NCBI GenBank assembly: GCA_021521415.1
Contig: JAIQDT010009185.1
Location: forward strand, 17,783 to 81,782
Reading direction: 5' to 3'
Origin: Bidens hawaiensis
Lineage: Eukaryota > Streptophyta > Magnoliopsida > Asterales > Asteraceae
DNA: 64,000 bases
The position numbers were made by a program, and so were the translations under genes. Numbering within the stretch: position 1 is the first letter of the stretch; the number at the start of each line of letters is the position of its first letter. Of the stretch, positions 22,011 through 32,684 are shown in pieces. The notes beneath the pieces were generated by a model. The model saw only the letters and a program-made list of their open reading frames with translations. It was not told where the DNA came from and ran no database searches.

Positions 22011-22088
22011 CTTGTCCAGCTGGTAACTTGTTGGTTTTGTAACCCGGAGGTCGCAGGTTCAATTCCCGGTTCTAAAACTCTTTTTTTT
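22011..22088 (+). ncRNA. tRNA-like segment with Pol III-type terminator inside the hAT element
   Basis: The sequence reads like a degenerate tRNA. There is a D-arm-like AGCTGGTAAC, an anticodon-like TTTTGTAAC, then GGAGGTCGCAGGTTCAATTCC with a good box B at 22056-22066, and a run of eight T at 22081-22088. The acceptor stem does not pair convincingly, so it is unlikely to be a working tRNA. Pol III transcription remains possible. Confidence 0.4.
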
Positions 22089-22335
22089 ACTAACTTACCC
22101 TAGTATCATTTAGGGTTTTATAATAAAAACACACACTGAGTGCGATGAACACAAAAGGAAAAATAGCTATTGGTCGGTTACATGCTGATGTTTTAAACAG
22201 AGGCATGGATGTTCGTGTAAGTTTAATAATATTATTTGAGCTCTTGTATAGTGGTTCGTTTATTTTATTTTGAACTTTTCTTGCACCTATTTAAAGTGTT
22301 ATAATTTATAAATTCAAGTAATAGAAGCGGATTTT

Positions 22336-22590
22336 TAGACCTATGAACGAATCGAATGCACACAAATGGAGCATGTTCGTATTCCGGTGTTCCTTTTCAA
22401 CTTTAACTGAACTCTGAACAAACGATCGAGCATGAACTTTTAAACGAATAGGGGTGTCTTGTTCCTGACCATTCGTTAAGAAAATGAACAAGAAGACCCC
22501 CTTTGTTTTAATTCGTGTTTGATCGTTTGTTTTGTTAAGTTAAACGAGCGAACACGAACATGCTCTGTTCGTGTTCATTTACAAGCCTAG
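22336..22590. mobile_element. Probable MITE nested in the hAT element
   Basis: The ends are inverted relatives: TAGACCTATGAACGAA on the left and, inverted, TAGGCTTGTAAATGAACACG on the right. Both sides share GAGCATGTTCGT in inverted orientation. The interior has no long coding frame. Exact termini and target duplication are unclear. Confidence 0.4.
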
Positions 22591-22666
22591 ATATTTTCCT
22601 AACAATCTTTTGGTCTGAAGCAAATCAGTTGGTTTATTTATTTCTTTTGTTTGTTAATATTTCAGA

Positions 22667-22849
22667 TACGCACATCGGATGACGCCTGCAGATTTGGAAG
22701 AGTCAGTAGAGTTATTTGTGTTTGAGAAATTTTGTAGGGCTCATGCTGAAAATGTTGAGGCTGGTGATATTTGTGTGTCTGTGGTATTTGGTGATATTCA
22801 AGTAACAATAGTTTTTGAAAATAAGATAATAAATGTTGATTGTTCTTGA
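22667..22849 (+). pseudogene. Exon-like open frame, unrecognised
   Basis: A TTTCAG acceptor-like site precedes 60 open codons ending in TGA. The translation, including MTPADLEESVELFVFEKF and AGDICVSVVFGDIQ, has a balanced composition suggesting real protein origin. An ATG-started frame at 22146 ends at a GTAAGT donor-like site upstream, but the phases do not join. It could be an exon captured by the hAT element or a transposase remnant. I do not recognise the family. Confidence 0.3.
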
Positions 22850-22879
22850 CTTCTTGTTAATTGTTTTTAATTATTCAGC

Positions 22880-22999
22880 GCTCATGACCTTCACAGTCCA
22901 CAAAACACACAACGCCTCTCCCTAACCCTATTCAAACCTACCACTCTACCAGCCGAGAGCCGGCCGTCCCCGTCACTCCGACCACCGTGACACGCCGGC
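22880..22999 (+). other. GC-rich patch of the hAT element split by retrotransposon A
   Basis: A C/G-rich segment, unlike the AT-rich surroundings, is interrupted by element A at 23000 and resumes at 45090-45165, ending in GAAGGTAAGT. It may be a leader exon with its splice donor. Its source is unknown. Confidence 0.4.
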
Positions 23000-24946
23000 T
23001 GTAACACCCCGACCAAAGGCGGATTATACATCGGGGCGCCACATATTGTTTCATTACTCGAGACACTATTGGGTGTCAATATTTAATAAATATATTCATT
23101 CACGCATGCGCAACGTATACATAAGATATAAATAAACCAACATAAATCAATATATTATAAATCAAAATATTTGAACAGAAATAACTTGTCTTGATACATT
23201 TTAATCTAGGTCCAAAATAAAGAAACTTCCTATGTGTCCACAAGCTCCAAAACAGCTACTGCAAACCTGAACATGTGTTAAAATAAACGTCAAACACTTG
23301 CGTGTTGGTGAGAAATCAAGTTTAATAGATAATCATAGATAATAATAAATCTGCGCGCAACATGTGTATGTCTGGTTTTCAACAAGGGTGTAATCTGATC
23401 GGGACCAACTCTAAGAGACAAGACTGCCAGTGCTCACAATTGAGCTCACAAACAAGACTAACTGTGCATGTGTATACAAAAGAGAAAATCATAAACGATA
23501 GTTCTCCCGTGTTCATCTAATGGTACCATGAAAACTGCGGAATAGACCGTCCATACGGTTAATGATCCACACATACAAATAAACAGCCAAGTCTACGTCC
23601 TCAACACATGGGATACTGCGCGACTAAAGTTCATAAACAAGTTTAAGACTCTAAGTTTTGTATGAACACATGAACATCCCAAAGCATTTAAAAGCAAAAA
23701 GGGATTAGGTACGAGATAACTCACTTGATAAACGATGCGGTGTAAGATATGCAAGAATCAACTCTTAAACAAGCACAAGTTAACCTATAATTAAGATTAT
23801 TGTTTTAACGATCTGTTTTAAGTCTTGATTATAAGTTAGCATAATTAATAAGTAAATTATTATATATAATATATATATATTACCGGAAAAGCAAGGCAGA
23901 ACGGAGAGGAAGACGGAGGCAGAGAGGAGGCGGCAGAGAGAGCAAGGAGAACAGGAGAGATTAAGTGTTTGTGTGTGTAGTGTTAAGAAAATAATACTAT
24001 TATTTATAGGAAAACCCTAGGAAACATAAATCCAGAAAAAAAGGGAAATGGTTCCAAGACAAACAGAACAAGACAAAACAAAAGATAACAAAAGATATCA
24101 AAAGATATGGCAGCTGCAGGGGGCAAGATAAAGCTGTCAGCGAACAGTAAAAAGGCATGGGCAGTTCAGATAAAGGTACTGGTCAAGCATGGCAAAGGCA
24201 GATCTCAAAAGATAATGTCAGTCACTTTTTCTACCAACCAATGGGGTTGGTACGCATGCTGCGCCGAAAGTAACTATTCAGACATTAGATAGGTTAGGTC
24301 AACAGCTCAGAAGATAAGACAACACAAAAGCAACGGCTAGATTAAACAGAAGAAAACTCAAAGGGTTCAGCGCGAGAAGGCTAAGGCGCGAAGGCAGACA
24401 CAGAAGGTCAAGAGAAGGCAGACAAAAACAACCTTAACGCGCCGCGGAAAGAACTTCATTTCTAAGCGCGCCGCGGGAAGAATCACATTTCTTAGCGCGC
24501 CGCGGGAGGAACTAGAATTCCTAGCGCGCCGCGGGAAGAACTATAATTCTTCGCGCGTCGAGGGATGAACTACAATTCTTGCGCGCTGCGAGAAGAGTTC
24601 ATCTCGCGTATCGCTGAAACAGGTGGTCTTCACGCAGGATTCCTTGTAAGGGGTCTGGCGCGTGGAGCCGCGCAGACAACCTTAGGCGGGAAGGAACAAA
24701 GGACAAGCAAAGAGTTAGAAGAAAAAGAGGGAAACAAGGCTTAAGGGCGGGACGGCGACAAGAGGGAAAAGAAGGCGGAAAGAGAGAAGGAGAGGGACGG
24801 GACAGCGGGAAGGAAACGAAAGGCGGGAAGGAAAATACATATTAAAAATAAAGTATAAATACTAAATAAATATTAAATCATAAAAGAAAGAGATCGGGTC
24901 AGAGAAACGGGTACCTGGGTCGGGTCGGATCAGGGCAGATGTCACA
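23000..24946 (-). repeat. 3' LTR of element A (1,947 bp)
   Basis: In element orientation it starts TGTGACATC and ends GGTGTTACA. The TATA motif is at plus-strand 24001-24008 (TATTTATA, read inverted). The same LTR is at 43143-45089. Confidence 0.95.
24436..24609. repeat. GC-rich 30-bp-class minisatellite in the LTR of A
   Basis: About five to six units alternate a GCGCGCCGCGGGA-like GC block with an AACTATAATTCT-like AT block. The second copy is at about 44577-44750. The B LTRs carry a shorter, diverged version (about 25780-25925 and 32965-33112), so the repeat evolves faster than the rest of the LTR. Confidence 0.75.
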
Positions 24947-24960
24947 GTCTCCCCTACTTT
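24947..24960 (-). other. Polypurine tract of element A
   Basis: Read on the minus strand, AAAGTAGGGGAGAC lies directly before the 3' LTR, the same sequence and place as in B. Confidence 0.85.
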
Positions 24961-24980
24961 AAGAAATTTCGTCCCGAAAT

Positions 24981-25498
24981 TTATCTCGAAGTAGGTTGCG
25001 CAGAGAACAGGTGCGGGTACTTGATCTTCATTTGATCTTCCCTTTCCCATGTAAACTCGGCTCCGCGCTTGGACTCCCAGCGAACTTTCACGATAGGGAT
25101 ACGACTGCGCTTGGTTTGCTTTACCTCGCGATCCATAATCTCAACAGGCTTCTCAACGAAATGCATAGTTTCATCAACTTGAACTTCATCAAGTGGAATG
25201 TGAAGGTTCTCGTCAGCTAAACGCTTCTTGAGATTGGATACATGGAACGTTGGATGCACATTACTGAGCGCGGGCGGCAGGTCAAGTCTGTAGGCAACTT
25301 TTCCCACACGCGCGAGAATCTTGAATGGACCAACATAACGAGGAGCAAGCTTACCCTTCTTCCCAAAGCGGACAACACCTTTCCAAGGCAACACTTTGAG
25401 GAGAACAAGATCACCAACTTGAAATTCGAGAGGCTTCCGCCTACGATCTGCGTAACTCTTCTGTCGGCTTCGGGCAGTCAGCAGATGATCACGGATCT
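24981..25498 (-). pseudogene. pol: C-terminal pol fragment of element A (integrase end and chromodomain)
   Basis: This minus-strand frame holds the last part of the A polyprotein: the GPF motif ([20 protein letters not shown]), then the chromodomain-like end ([19 protein letters not shown]) and the stop at 24981. The upstream frame stops at 25498 because array B inserted there; the rest resumes at 38385. It is separated from its start by 12.9 kb and cannot be expressed as part of pol. Confidence 0.9.
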
Positions 25499-27380
25499 TG
25501 TGACATCTGCCTGATCCGACCCGACCCAGGTACCCGTTTCTCTGACCCGATCTCTTTCTTTTATGATTTAGTATTTATTTATACTTATATTTTACTTTTA
25601 ATAATAATAATATACTTTTCCTTCGCCTCTCTCTCTCTTTCTTTCCGCCTTCTTTTCCCTCTTGTCGCCGTCCCGCCCTTAAGCCTTGTTTCCCTCCTCT
25701 TTTGTTCCTTCCCGCCTAAGGTTGTCTGCGCAGACTCCTTACAAGGAATCCTGCGTGAAGACCACCTGTTTCAGCGATACGCGAGACGAACTCTTCTCGC
25801 AGCGCGCTAAGAATGCCCTTCCCGCAATGCGCTTTGAATTCTAGGTTCTTCTCGCAGTGCGCTAAGGATTTGTGATTCTTCCCGCAGTGCGCATGGAATG
25901 TAGTTCTTTCCGCGACGCGTTAAGGTTGTTTGTCTGCCTTCTCTTGACCTTCTGTGTCTGCCTTCGCGCCTTAGCCTTCTCGCGCTGAACCCTTTGAGTT
26001 TTCTTCTGTTTAAATCTAGCCGTTTGCTTTTGTGTTGTCTTATCTTTTGAGCTGTTGACCTAACCTATCTAATGTCTGAATAGTTACTTTCGGCGCAGCA
26101 TGCGTACCAACCCCATTGGTTGGTAGAAAAAGTGACTGACATTATCTTTTGAGATCTGCCTTTGCCATGCTTGACCAGTACCTTTATCTGAACTGCCCAT
26201 GCCTTTTTACTGTTCGCTGACAGCTTTATCTTGCCCCCTGCAGCTGCCATATCTTTTGATATCTTTTGTTATCTTTTGTTTTGTCTTGTTCTGTTTGTCT
26301 TGGAACCTTTTTCCCTTTTTCTGGATTTATGTTTCCTAGGGTTTTCCTATAAATAATAGTATTATTTTTTTTACACTACACACACAAAGCACTTAATCTC
26401 TCCTGTTCTCTTGCCCCTTGCTCTCTCTGCCGTCTTCCTCTCTGCCTCCGTCTTTCTCCCTGTTCTGCCCTGCTTTTTCGGTAATATATACATTATATAT
26501 AATAGTTTACTTATTAATTATGCTAACTTATAATCAAGACTTAAAACAGATCGTTAAAACAATAATCTTTAATTATAGGTTAACTTTGCTTGTTTAAGAG
26601 TTGATTCTTGCATATCTATCACCGCATCGTTTATCATGTGAGTTATCTCGTATCTAATCCCTTTTTATTTTAAATGCTTTGGGATGTTCATGTGTTCATA
26701 CAAAACTTGAGTCTTAAACTTGTTTATAAACTTTAGTCGCGCAGTATCCCATGTGTTGAGGACGTTTACTTGGCTGTTTATTTGTATGTGTGTATCATTA
26801 ACCGCTTTGTTCGGCCTATTCCGCAGTTCCGTTGGTACCATTAGTTGAACACGGGAGACCTATCGTTTACGGTTTTCTTGTTTTACACTTGCACAGATGT
26901 TTCTCGTTTTTATGCTCAATTGGGAGCATGGATTGAACTATGATCTATGAACTATCTTAGGCTTGATCACAATCTGATTACACCCTTGTTAAACTCTAGA
27001 CATACACGTGTTGCGCGCAGATTTATTATTATCTATGATTATCTATGATTATCTATTAAACTTGATTTCTCACCAGCACGCAAGTGTTTGACGTTTATTT
27101 TAACACATGTTCAGGGTTGCAGTAGCTGTTTTGGGAGCTTAAGGACACGTAGGAAGTTCTTTATTTTGGACCTAGATTAAAATGTATCAAGACAAGTTTT
27201 GCTGTTCGAATATTATGATTTATAATATATTGATTTATGTTGGTTTATTTATATCTTATGTATACGTTGCGCATGCGTGAATGAATATATTTATTAAATA
27301 TTGACACCCAATAGTGTCACGAGTAATGAAACAATATGTGGCGCCCCGATGTATAATCCGCCTTTGGTCGGGGTGTTACA
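25499..27380 (+). repeat. LTR 1 of array B (1,882 bp)
   Basis: Starts TGTGACATC and ends GGTGTTACA. The TATA motif TATAAATA is at 26348-26355. The only differences I noticed from LTR 2 are at LTR base 7 (A versus G) and near 26991 (C versus A). Confidence 0.95.
26348..26355 (+). promoter_or_regulatory. LTR TATA box of array B
   Basis: TATAAATA lies in the middle of LTR 1, with an equivalent copy at 33534-33541 in LTR 2. The partial LTR 3 has lost it. Confidence 0.7.
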
Positions 27381-27383
27381 GAT

Positions 27384-27395
27384 TGGTATCAGAGC
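27384..27395 (+). other. Primer binding site, initiator tRNA-Met
   Basis: TGGTATCAGAGC, three bases after LTR 1, is the standard plant site complementary to the 3' end of initiator tRNA-Met. Copies are at 34570-34581 and, on the minus strand for A, at 43128-43139. Confidence 0.93.
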
Positions 27396-27459
27396 TCGTT
27401 GACTTTAGGATAGGTGGTTAGACGTAACGGCCTAGAATACCTAAGAGTCCCTTCTCGCG

Positions 27460-27477
27460 CATGAGAGAAATCTCATG
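27460..27477 (+). promoter_or_regulatory. Leader hairpin with GAAA tetraloop
   Basis: CATGAGA and TCTCATG pair perfectly around GAAA, a GNRA tetraloop, about 65 nt after the primer site. Exact copies are at 34646-34663 and, on the minus strand for A, at 43046-43063. Position and shape recall retroviral dimerisation/packaging stem-loops; that role is inference. Confidence 0.6.
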
Positions 27478-27618
27478 TTTGTGCGCTTATTGTTAATTAC
27501 TCGTTATTTATAAATATGCTCGCACTTGCGCAGTATATGATTTTATGTTTTATTTCGCGATATTTCGATTTTTGTTGAATTTCGATTTTTATTGATTTTT
27601 CTTACATATTCGTTTGTT

Positions 27619-27886
27619 GGGATTGAAAATCCGAAAAGTCATGGTGATACATGAATAGTGATTTTCGATTTCCATTTACGATTATGTTCTGAGGTTGGAG
27701 ACTTGAAAAGTCATGGTGATACATGAATTGTCAACCTCCAATACTCAATTTCTTGTATGTTTTATATTGAAGATTGAAAAGTCATGGTGATACATGAATC
27801 GTCGATCTCCAATACTTGTTTGCTCGTATATTTTAAATTGGGAATTCGGAAAGTCATGGTGATACATGAATTGTCGATTCTTGATT
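27619..27886 (+). promoter_or_regulatory. Four regularly spaced stem-loops in the gag leader
   Basis: The identical 16-mer TCATGGTGATACATGA occurs at 27639, 27711, 27782 and 27854 (spacing 72, 71, 72). It is itself an inverted repeat, TCATG/CATGA around GTGATA. Each copy is enclosed by outer stems of different sequence that still pair: GAAAATC/GATTTTC, GAGGTTG/CAACCTC, ATTGAAGATTGA/TCGATCTCCAAT and AATTGGGAATTCG/CGATTCTTGATT. The series ends about 150 nt before the Gag-Pol ATG. It is repeated at 34805-35072 and, on the minus strand in A, at 42637-42904. Confidence 0.8.
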
Positions 27887-28033
27887 CAAATTTGTTACCC
27901 TTATTAAGTCTGCATTTAGGGTCATTTATTTTACTTTAACTTTTAATAGTAACTGACTCCGCAAAACCAAGCTTTATAAGATTAAACCTTGTGTTAAAAC
28001 CAAGATATTAACTAAAATTAAAATTTTTATAGA

Positions 28034-31000
28034 ATGCCTCCGCTATCTCGCCGATTTCAGAGAAGAGAAGCCTCGCGCATGCGTAGACAGCAACGTTCCC
28101 AGGAAATGGCCTCCGCAATAGCCCAAGCCTTAAACCAAAACAATTCCAACACCTCCGGATACAACATTAAATCCTTCAATGCGGGTAACCCTCCAAAGTT
28201 CACAGGTCTTGAAGGAGCCACCGTGATGCTCCAGTGGCTTGAGAAAATAGAAAACACTTTCCTCCACACCCAATGCCCCTCAGACAGACGAACCCTATAT
28301 GCTTCCAGTGTCCTGGAATCCAGAGCGCTTACATGGTGGAATGGAGTAGCTCATGCGCGTGGCGCAGAGGCTGCTTCTAGCATGACATGGGAGGAATTCA
28401 AGGAAATTCTTACGCGAGAATTCTGCCCTCCCAACGAAGTTAAGCGCCTGGAGGAAGAATTCTGGAACTTGAAGCAATACAGCGGTGAAGCGCGCGAGTA
28501 CGCGACGCGCTTCCACGAGCTAAGCTTACTGGTCCCTCACCTTGTTACCCCTACACGCCGAGCAATCGAGAAATTCCTTGGGGGTCTCCCCATGGAAATT
28601 CAAGATTCTGTATGGGCCAGAAACCCAGTAACCCTCTCTGACGCCATCGAGTTGGCCGCTGTGCTCAGCGACAACCATGTCAGAGCAGGAACTCTGTTCC
28701 TGCGGGGAACGGAGAAGACCAAACCCACCAAGACTGTCCCAGAACCAACAGAAACCAAACCTGAACCCTCAAACCGTAACAACCTCAAGCGCAGGCGCAA
28801 GGCCTATGCGCTTACCAACCCGCCCATTGCCCAGCAACCCATTTATCAACCTCCAGTTTACGCGCCTAACCCTCTGTCAGCCTACCCAACACCTCATGTA
28901 GTCCACAACTATGCCTTAACCAATCCCGCACTCCCTGCCCCGCCACCTAAGAAACCTTACACAGGAAATCAACCCTTTTGCCCAACCTGTAGACTTCATC
29001 ACCCACCTCAAGTCCCGTGTCGACAATGTAACCGATGTGGCCGCGTAGGTCACTCCGTTGAGTACTGTAGAACCCCTCCCGCCAATCCAATTGCGCCAAC
29101 ACCACCAGCCTACCCGCAGAATCCACAACCAACATACCAAAACCCACGACCCAGGTCGTGCTATAACTGCGGTGATCCCAGTCATTTCCGGAACGCGTGC
29201 CCGAGACTACAAGTTCAGATTACGCAAGCGAATCCGGTGAACCAGATTTCGAACCAAGTGACGCGCGGACGAGCTTTTAACATAACCGCGCACCAAGCGC
29301 AAGCGAATAATGACGTAGTTAATGGTACATTTTTGCTTAACGGATTTTATGCCTCTGTACTTTTTGATACTGGCGCCGATCGAAGTTTTATCTCTCGCGC
29401 GTTTGAGCAGAAGCTTGCGCGACCGCGCAACGATTTAAAAGAAGATTTTTCAGTTGAATTGGCTAACGGTGAAACTGTTTTAATTAACTCTGTGATTAAA
29501 GATTGCACACTTAACCTTAACGAAAACGATTTTCTGATCGACCTCATCCCTATGCCTCTTGGAAGCTTTGATGTTATTATTGGTATGGACTGGCTCTCGA
29601 AGAATCGCGCCGAAGTTATTTGCGCCAAGAAATTGATTCGCATACCTCGAGAGAATGGTGATCTTCACATTTACGGCGAAAAACCCTCCAGTGGTCTTAA
29701 GCTTATGTCTTGCGCCGAAGCCCAAAGACTCATGCGGAAGAAGTATGTTGCATTTCTAGCCCATGTGGTTAAACCTGCTGAAGAGAAGAAGCTTCGCAAT
29801 ATCCCTGTTGTGCGTGAATTCCCTGAAGTTTTTCCTGATGATCTTCCTGGTATCCCTCCCGCTCGTGAAGTCGAGTTCCGTATTGATCTTGTCCCTGGTG
29901 CTTCCCCCGTGGCTAAATCTCCTTATCGTCTTGCACCCGCTGAGATGCAAGAATTGGCCAGCCAACTTCAAGAGTTGACTGCTAAAGGATTTATTCGCCC
30001 TAGCTCTTCGCCCTGGGGTGCTCCGGTGTTGTTCGTTAAAAAGAAAGATGGTTCGTTTCGCATGTGTATTGATTACCGCGAGTTGAACAAACTCACCATT
30101 AAAAACCGGTATCCCTTACCGCGTATTGACGACCTCTTCGATCAACTCCAAGGTGCCTCTTGTTTTTCCAAGATCGATCTCCGCTCTGGCTATCACCAGT
30201 TGCGCATCCGCGATGAAGATGTTCCGAAGACTGCTTTTCGAACTCGTTATGGCCATTTTGAATTCTTGGTCATGTCCTTCGGTTTAACCAACGCACCCGC
30301 CGTTTTCATGGATCTAATGAATCGGGTGTGTAGGCCTTTCTTGGACCGTTTTGTGATTGTGTTTATTGATGATGTTCTGGTGTATTCTAAGACCAAGGCC
30401 GAGCATGAGCAACATCTTCGGTTGGTGTTGCAAAAGCTTAAAGCTGAGCAACTCTATGCTAAGCTTTCCAAGTGTGAATTTTGGTCGGATGAAGTACAGT
30501 TTCTTGGCCATGTTGTTAACAAGATGGGTATTCATGTCGACCCATCCAAAATTGAAGCAATCAAGAACTGGATTACGCCATCCTCTCCTTCTGAGATCCG
30601 TTCCTTTCTGGGCTTAGCTGGTTATTACCGGCGCTTCATTTCGAACTTCTCGAAGATCGCTTTGCCTTTAACAGCTCTAACGCACAAAGGTAAACCGTAT
30701 ATTTGGGGCTCGAAGCAAGAAGAAGCCTTTCTAACGCTCAAGCGTTTGTTGTGTGAAGCTCCTGTTCTTGCGCTACCTGAGGGTAATGACGATTTTGTCG
30801 TGTATTGCGATGCATCCAACCAAGGTCTCGGTTGTGTTCTTATGCAACGAGGCAAGGTTATCGCTTACGCATCAAGGCAACTTAAGGTTCATGAAAAGAA
30901 TTATACAACTCACGACCTCGAACTTGGTGCAGTTGTTTTTGCCTTGAAGATCTGGAGACACTACCTTTATGGTACTAAGTGTATCCTTTACACTGACCAT

Positions 31001-32650
31001 AAAAGCCTTCAGCATATCTTTGATCAAAAGGAACTTAACATGAGGCAACGCCGATGGAACGAACTCATCAGCGATTACGATTGTGAGATCCGGTATCATC
31101 CTGGTAAGGCTAATGTGGTAGCCGATGCGCTCAGCCGAAAACCCTGCCAGCTTAACTGTATTTTGCCGCGCACGCAGCTTCACTTCGCGCCGATCCAAAG
31201 CAACCTTGAATCGCGTATTCGTGACGCGCAGCGCGCATCCATCAGTAATGGTAACCTTCGCGCCGAGTTAGCGTGTGGCGCGGAAGCGCATTTTGTGCCT
31301 AATCTGAGTGGAATTCTCTGCTATCTTAATCGCATCTGGATTCCCTTTGATGAGAATCTTCGCGCTGATATCCTGAGTGAAGCGCACAAATCTCGGTATT
31401 CTATTCATCCTGGCGCTGATAAGATGTACAAGGATTTGCGCATTACTTATTGGTGGCCCGGTATGAAGAAGGATATTGCTGTGTTCGTAGCTAAGTGCCT
31501 GACTTGTTCTAAAGTTAAAGCTGAACACCAACGCCCATCTGGTTTGCTCGAACAACCAGAAATTCCTACGTGGAAGTGGGAAGGTATAGCGATGGACTTT
31601 ATTACCAAGTTACCTTTGACAGCAAGCAAACATGATAGCATTTGGGTAATAGTGGATCGTTTGACTAAATCTGCTCACTTTCTGCCCATTCGTGAAAACT
31701 ACCGTGTTGAGCATCTCGCGCAGCTTTATGTCAAGGAAATCGTCTGCCGCCATGGTACTCCTTTGAGCATCATATCCGATCGTGATGGCCGTTTTATATC
31801 TCGCTTTTGGAAATCTCTCCAATCTGCGCTAGGAACTCGCTTGGACATGAGTACGGCATATCATCCTCAGACTGACGGTCAGTCTGAGCGAACTATTCAA
31901 ACTCTTGAGGATATGCTCCGATCTTGTGTTCTTGATTTTGGAGGTAATTGGGATTCACACCTGCCTTTGATCGAGTTCTCTTATAACAACAGCTATCATT
32001 CCAGTATCGGTATGGCCCCATTTGAAGCACTTTACGGTCGTAAGTGCCGCTCCCCGATCTGTTGGAGCGAAGTGGGTGAAACTCAAATCACAGGACCCGA
32101 ACTTGTTCAAGAGACAACCGATAAAATCGCCAAGATCCGTGATCATTTGCTGACTGCCAGAAGCCGACAGAAGAGTTACGCAGATCGTAGGCGAAAGCCT
32201 CTCGAATTTCAAGTTGGTGATCTTGTTCTCCTCAAAGTGTCGCCTTGGAAAGGTGTTGTCCGCTTTGGGAAGAAGGGTAAGCTTGCTCCTCGTTATGTTG
32301 GTCCATTCAAGATTCTCGCGCGTGTGGGAAAAGTTGCCTACAGACTCGACCTGCCGCCCGCGCTCAGTAACGTGCATCCAACGTTCCATGTATCCAATCT
32401 CAAGAAGTGTTTAGCCGACGAGAACCTTCACATACCACTTGATGAAGTTCAAGTTGACGAATCTATGCATTTCGTTGAGAAGCCTGTTGAGATTATGGAT
32501 CGCGAGGTTAAGCAAACCAAGCGCAGTCGTATCCCTATCGTGAAAGTTCGTTGGGAGTCCAAGCGCGGAGCCGAGTTTACATGGGAAAGGGAAGATCAAA
32601 TGAAGATCAAGTACCCGCACCTGTTCTCTGCGCAACCTACTTCGAGATAA
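28034..32650 (+). CDS. gag-pol: Intact Gag-Pol polyprotein of a Tekay/Del chromovirus-type retrotransposon
   Basis: A single 1,538-codon frame without stops. The Gag core is at residues about 60-155 (WLEKIENTF to EEFWNLKQ). Two CCHC knuckles, [14 protein letters not shown] and [14 protein letters not shown], start near 332 and 375. Protease LFDTGAD is near 442. RT runs about 610-800, with the catalytic FIDDVLVYS near 776. RNase H begins around YCDASNQG near 923. Integrase has the HHCC finger ending KCLTC (about 1124-1160) and catalytic D, D, E in [15 protein letters not shown] and QSERTIQ (about 1206, 1247, 1283). A GPF motif (about 1422) and chromodomain-like tail (about 1500-1530) close it. 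Start: first ATG after the leader hairpins, matching the Met of A. Gag and Pol share one frame, so no frameshift is needed. This copy looks coding-competent. Confidence 0.95.
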   Translation: MPPLSRRFQRREASRMRRQQRSQEMASAIAQALNQNNSNTSGYNIKSFNAGNPPKFTGLEGATVMLQWLEKIENTFLHTQCPSDRRTLYASSVLESRALTWWNGVAHARGAEAASSMTWEEFKEILTREFCPPNEVKRLEEEFWNLKQYSGEAREYATRFHELSLLVPHLVTPTRRAIEKFLGGLPMEIQDSVWARNPVTLSDAIELAAVLSDNHVRAGTLFLRGTEKTKPTKTVPEPTETKPEPSNRNNLKRRRKAYALTNPPIAQQPIYQPPVYAPNPLSAYPTPHVVHNYALTNPALPAPPPKKPYTGNQPFCPTCRLHHPPQVPCRQCNRCGRVGHSVEYCRTPPANPIAPTPPAYPQNPQPTYQNPRPRSCYNCGDPSHFRNACPRLQVQITQANPVNQISNQVTRGRAFNITAHQAQANNDVVNGTFLLNGFYASVLFDTGADRSFISRAFEQKLARPRNDLKEDFSVELANGETVLINSVIKDCTLNLNENDFLIDLIPMPLGSFDVIIGMDWLSKNRAEVICAKKLIRIPRENGDLHIYGEKPSSGLKLMSCAEAQRLMRKKYVAFLAHVVKPAEEKKLRNIPVVREFPEVFPDDLPGIPPAREVEFRIDLVPGASPVAKSPYRLAPAEMQELASQLQELTAKGFIRPSSSPWGAPVLFVKKKDGSFRMCIDYRELNKLTIKNRYPLPRIDDLFDQLQGASCFSKIDLRSGYHQLRIRDEDVPKTAFRTRYGHFEFLVMSFGLTNAPAVFMDLMNRVCRPFLDRFVIVFIDDVLVYSKTKAEHEQHLRLVLQKLKAEQLYAKLSKCEFWSDEVQFLGHVVNKMGIHVDPSKIEAIKNWITPSSPSEIRSFLGLAGYYRRFISNFSKIALPLTALTHKGKPYIWGSKQEEAFLTLKRLLCEAPVLALPEGNDDFVVYCDASNQGLGCVLMQRGKVIAYASRQLKVHEKNYTTHDLELGAVVFALKIWRHYLYGTKCILYTDHKSLQHIFDQKELNMRQRRWNELISDYDCEIRYHPGKANVVADALSRKPCQLNCILPRTQLHFAPIQSNLESRIRDAQRASISNGNLRAELACGAEAHFVPNLSGILCYLNRIWIPFDENLRADILSEAHKSRYSIHPGADKMYKDLRITYWWPGMKKDIAVFVAKCLTCSKVKAEHQRPSGLLEQPEIPTWKWEGIAMDFITKLPLTASKHDSIWVIVDRLTKSAHFLPIRENYRVEHLAQLYVKEIVCRHGTPLSIISDRDGRFISRFWKSLQSALGTRLDMSTAYHPQTDGQSERTIQTLEDMLRSCVLDFGGNWDSHLPLIEFSYNNSYHSSIGMAPFEALYGRKCRSPICWSEVGETQITGPELVQETTDKIAKIRDHLLTARSRQKSYADRRRKPLEFQVGDLVLLKVSPWKGVVRFGKKGKLAPRYVGPFKILARVGKVAYRLDLPPALSNVHPTFHVSNLKKCLADENLHIPLDEVQVDESMHFVEKPVEIMDREVKQTKRSRIPIVKVRWESKRGAEFTWEREDQMKIKYPHLFSAQPTSR

Positions 32651-32670
32651 ATTTCGGGACGAAATTTCTT

Positions 32671-32684
32671 AAAGTAGGGGAGAC
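32671..32684 (+). other. Polypurine tract of array B
   Basis: AAAGTAGGGGAGAC lies directly before LTR 2 and is the expected plus-strand primer site. Confidence 0.88.

Noticed and set aside
24107..24292. 61-codon frame present in four LTR copies as a possible gene
   Set aside because: It is antisense within an LTR and nucleotide-identical rather than showing synonymous change, so the conservation is at DNA level. I report the block, not a protein.
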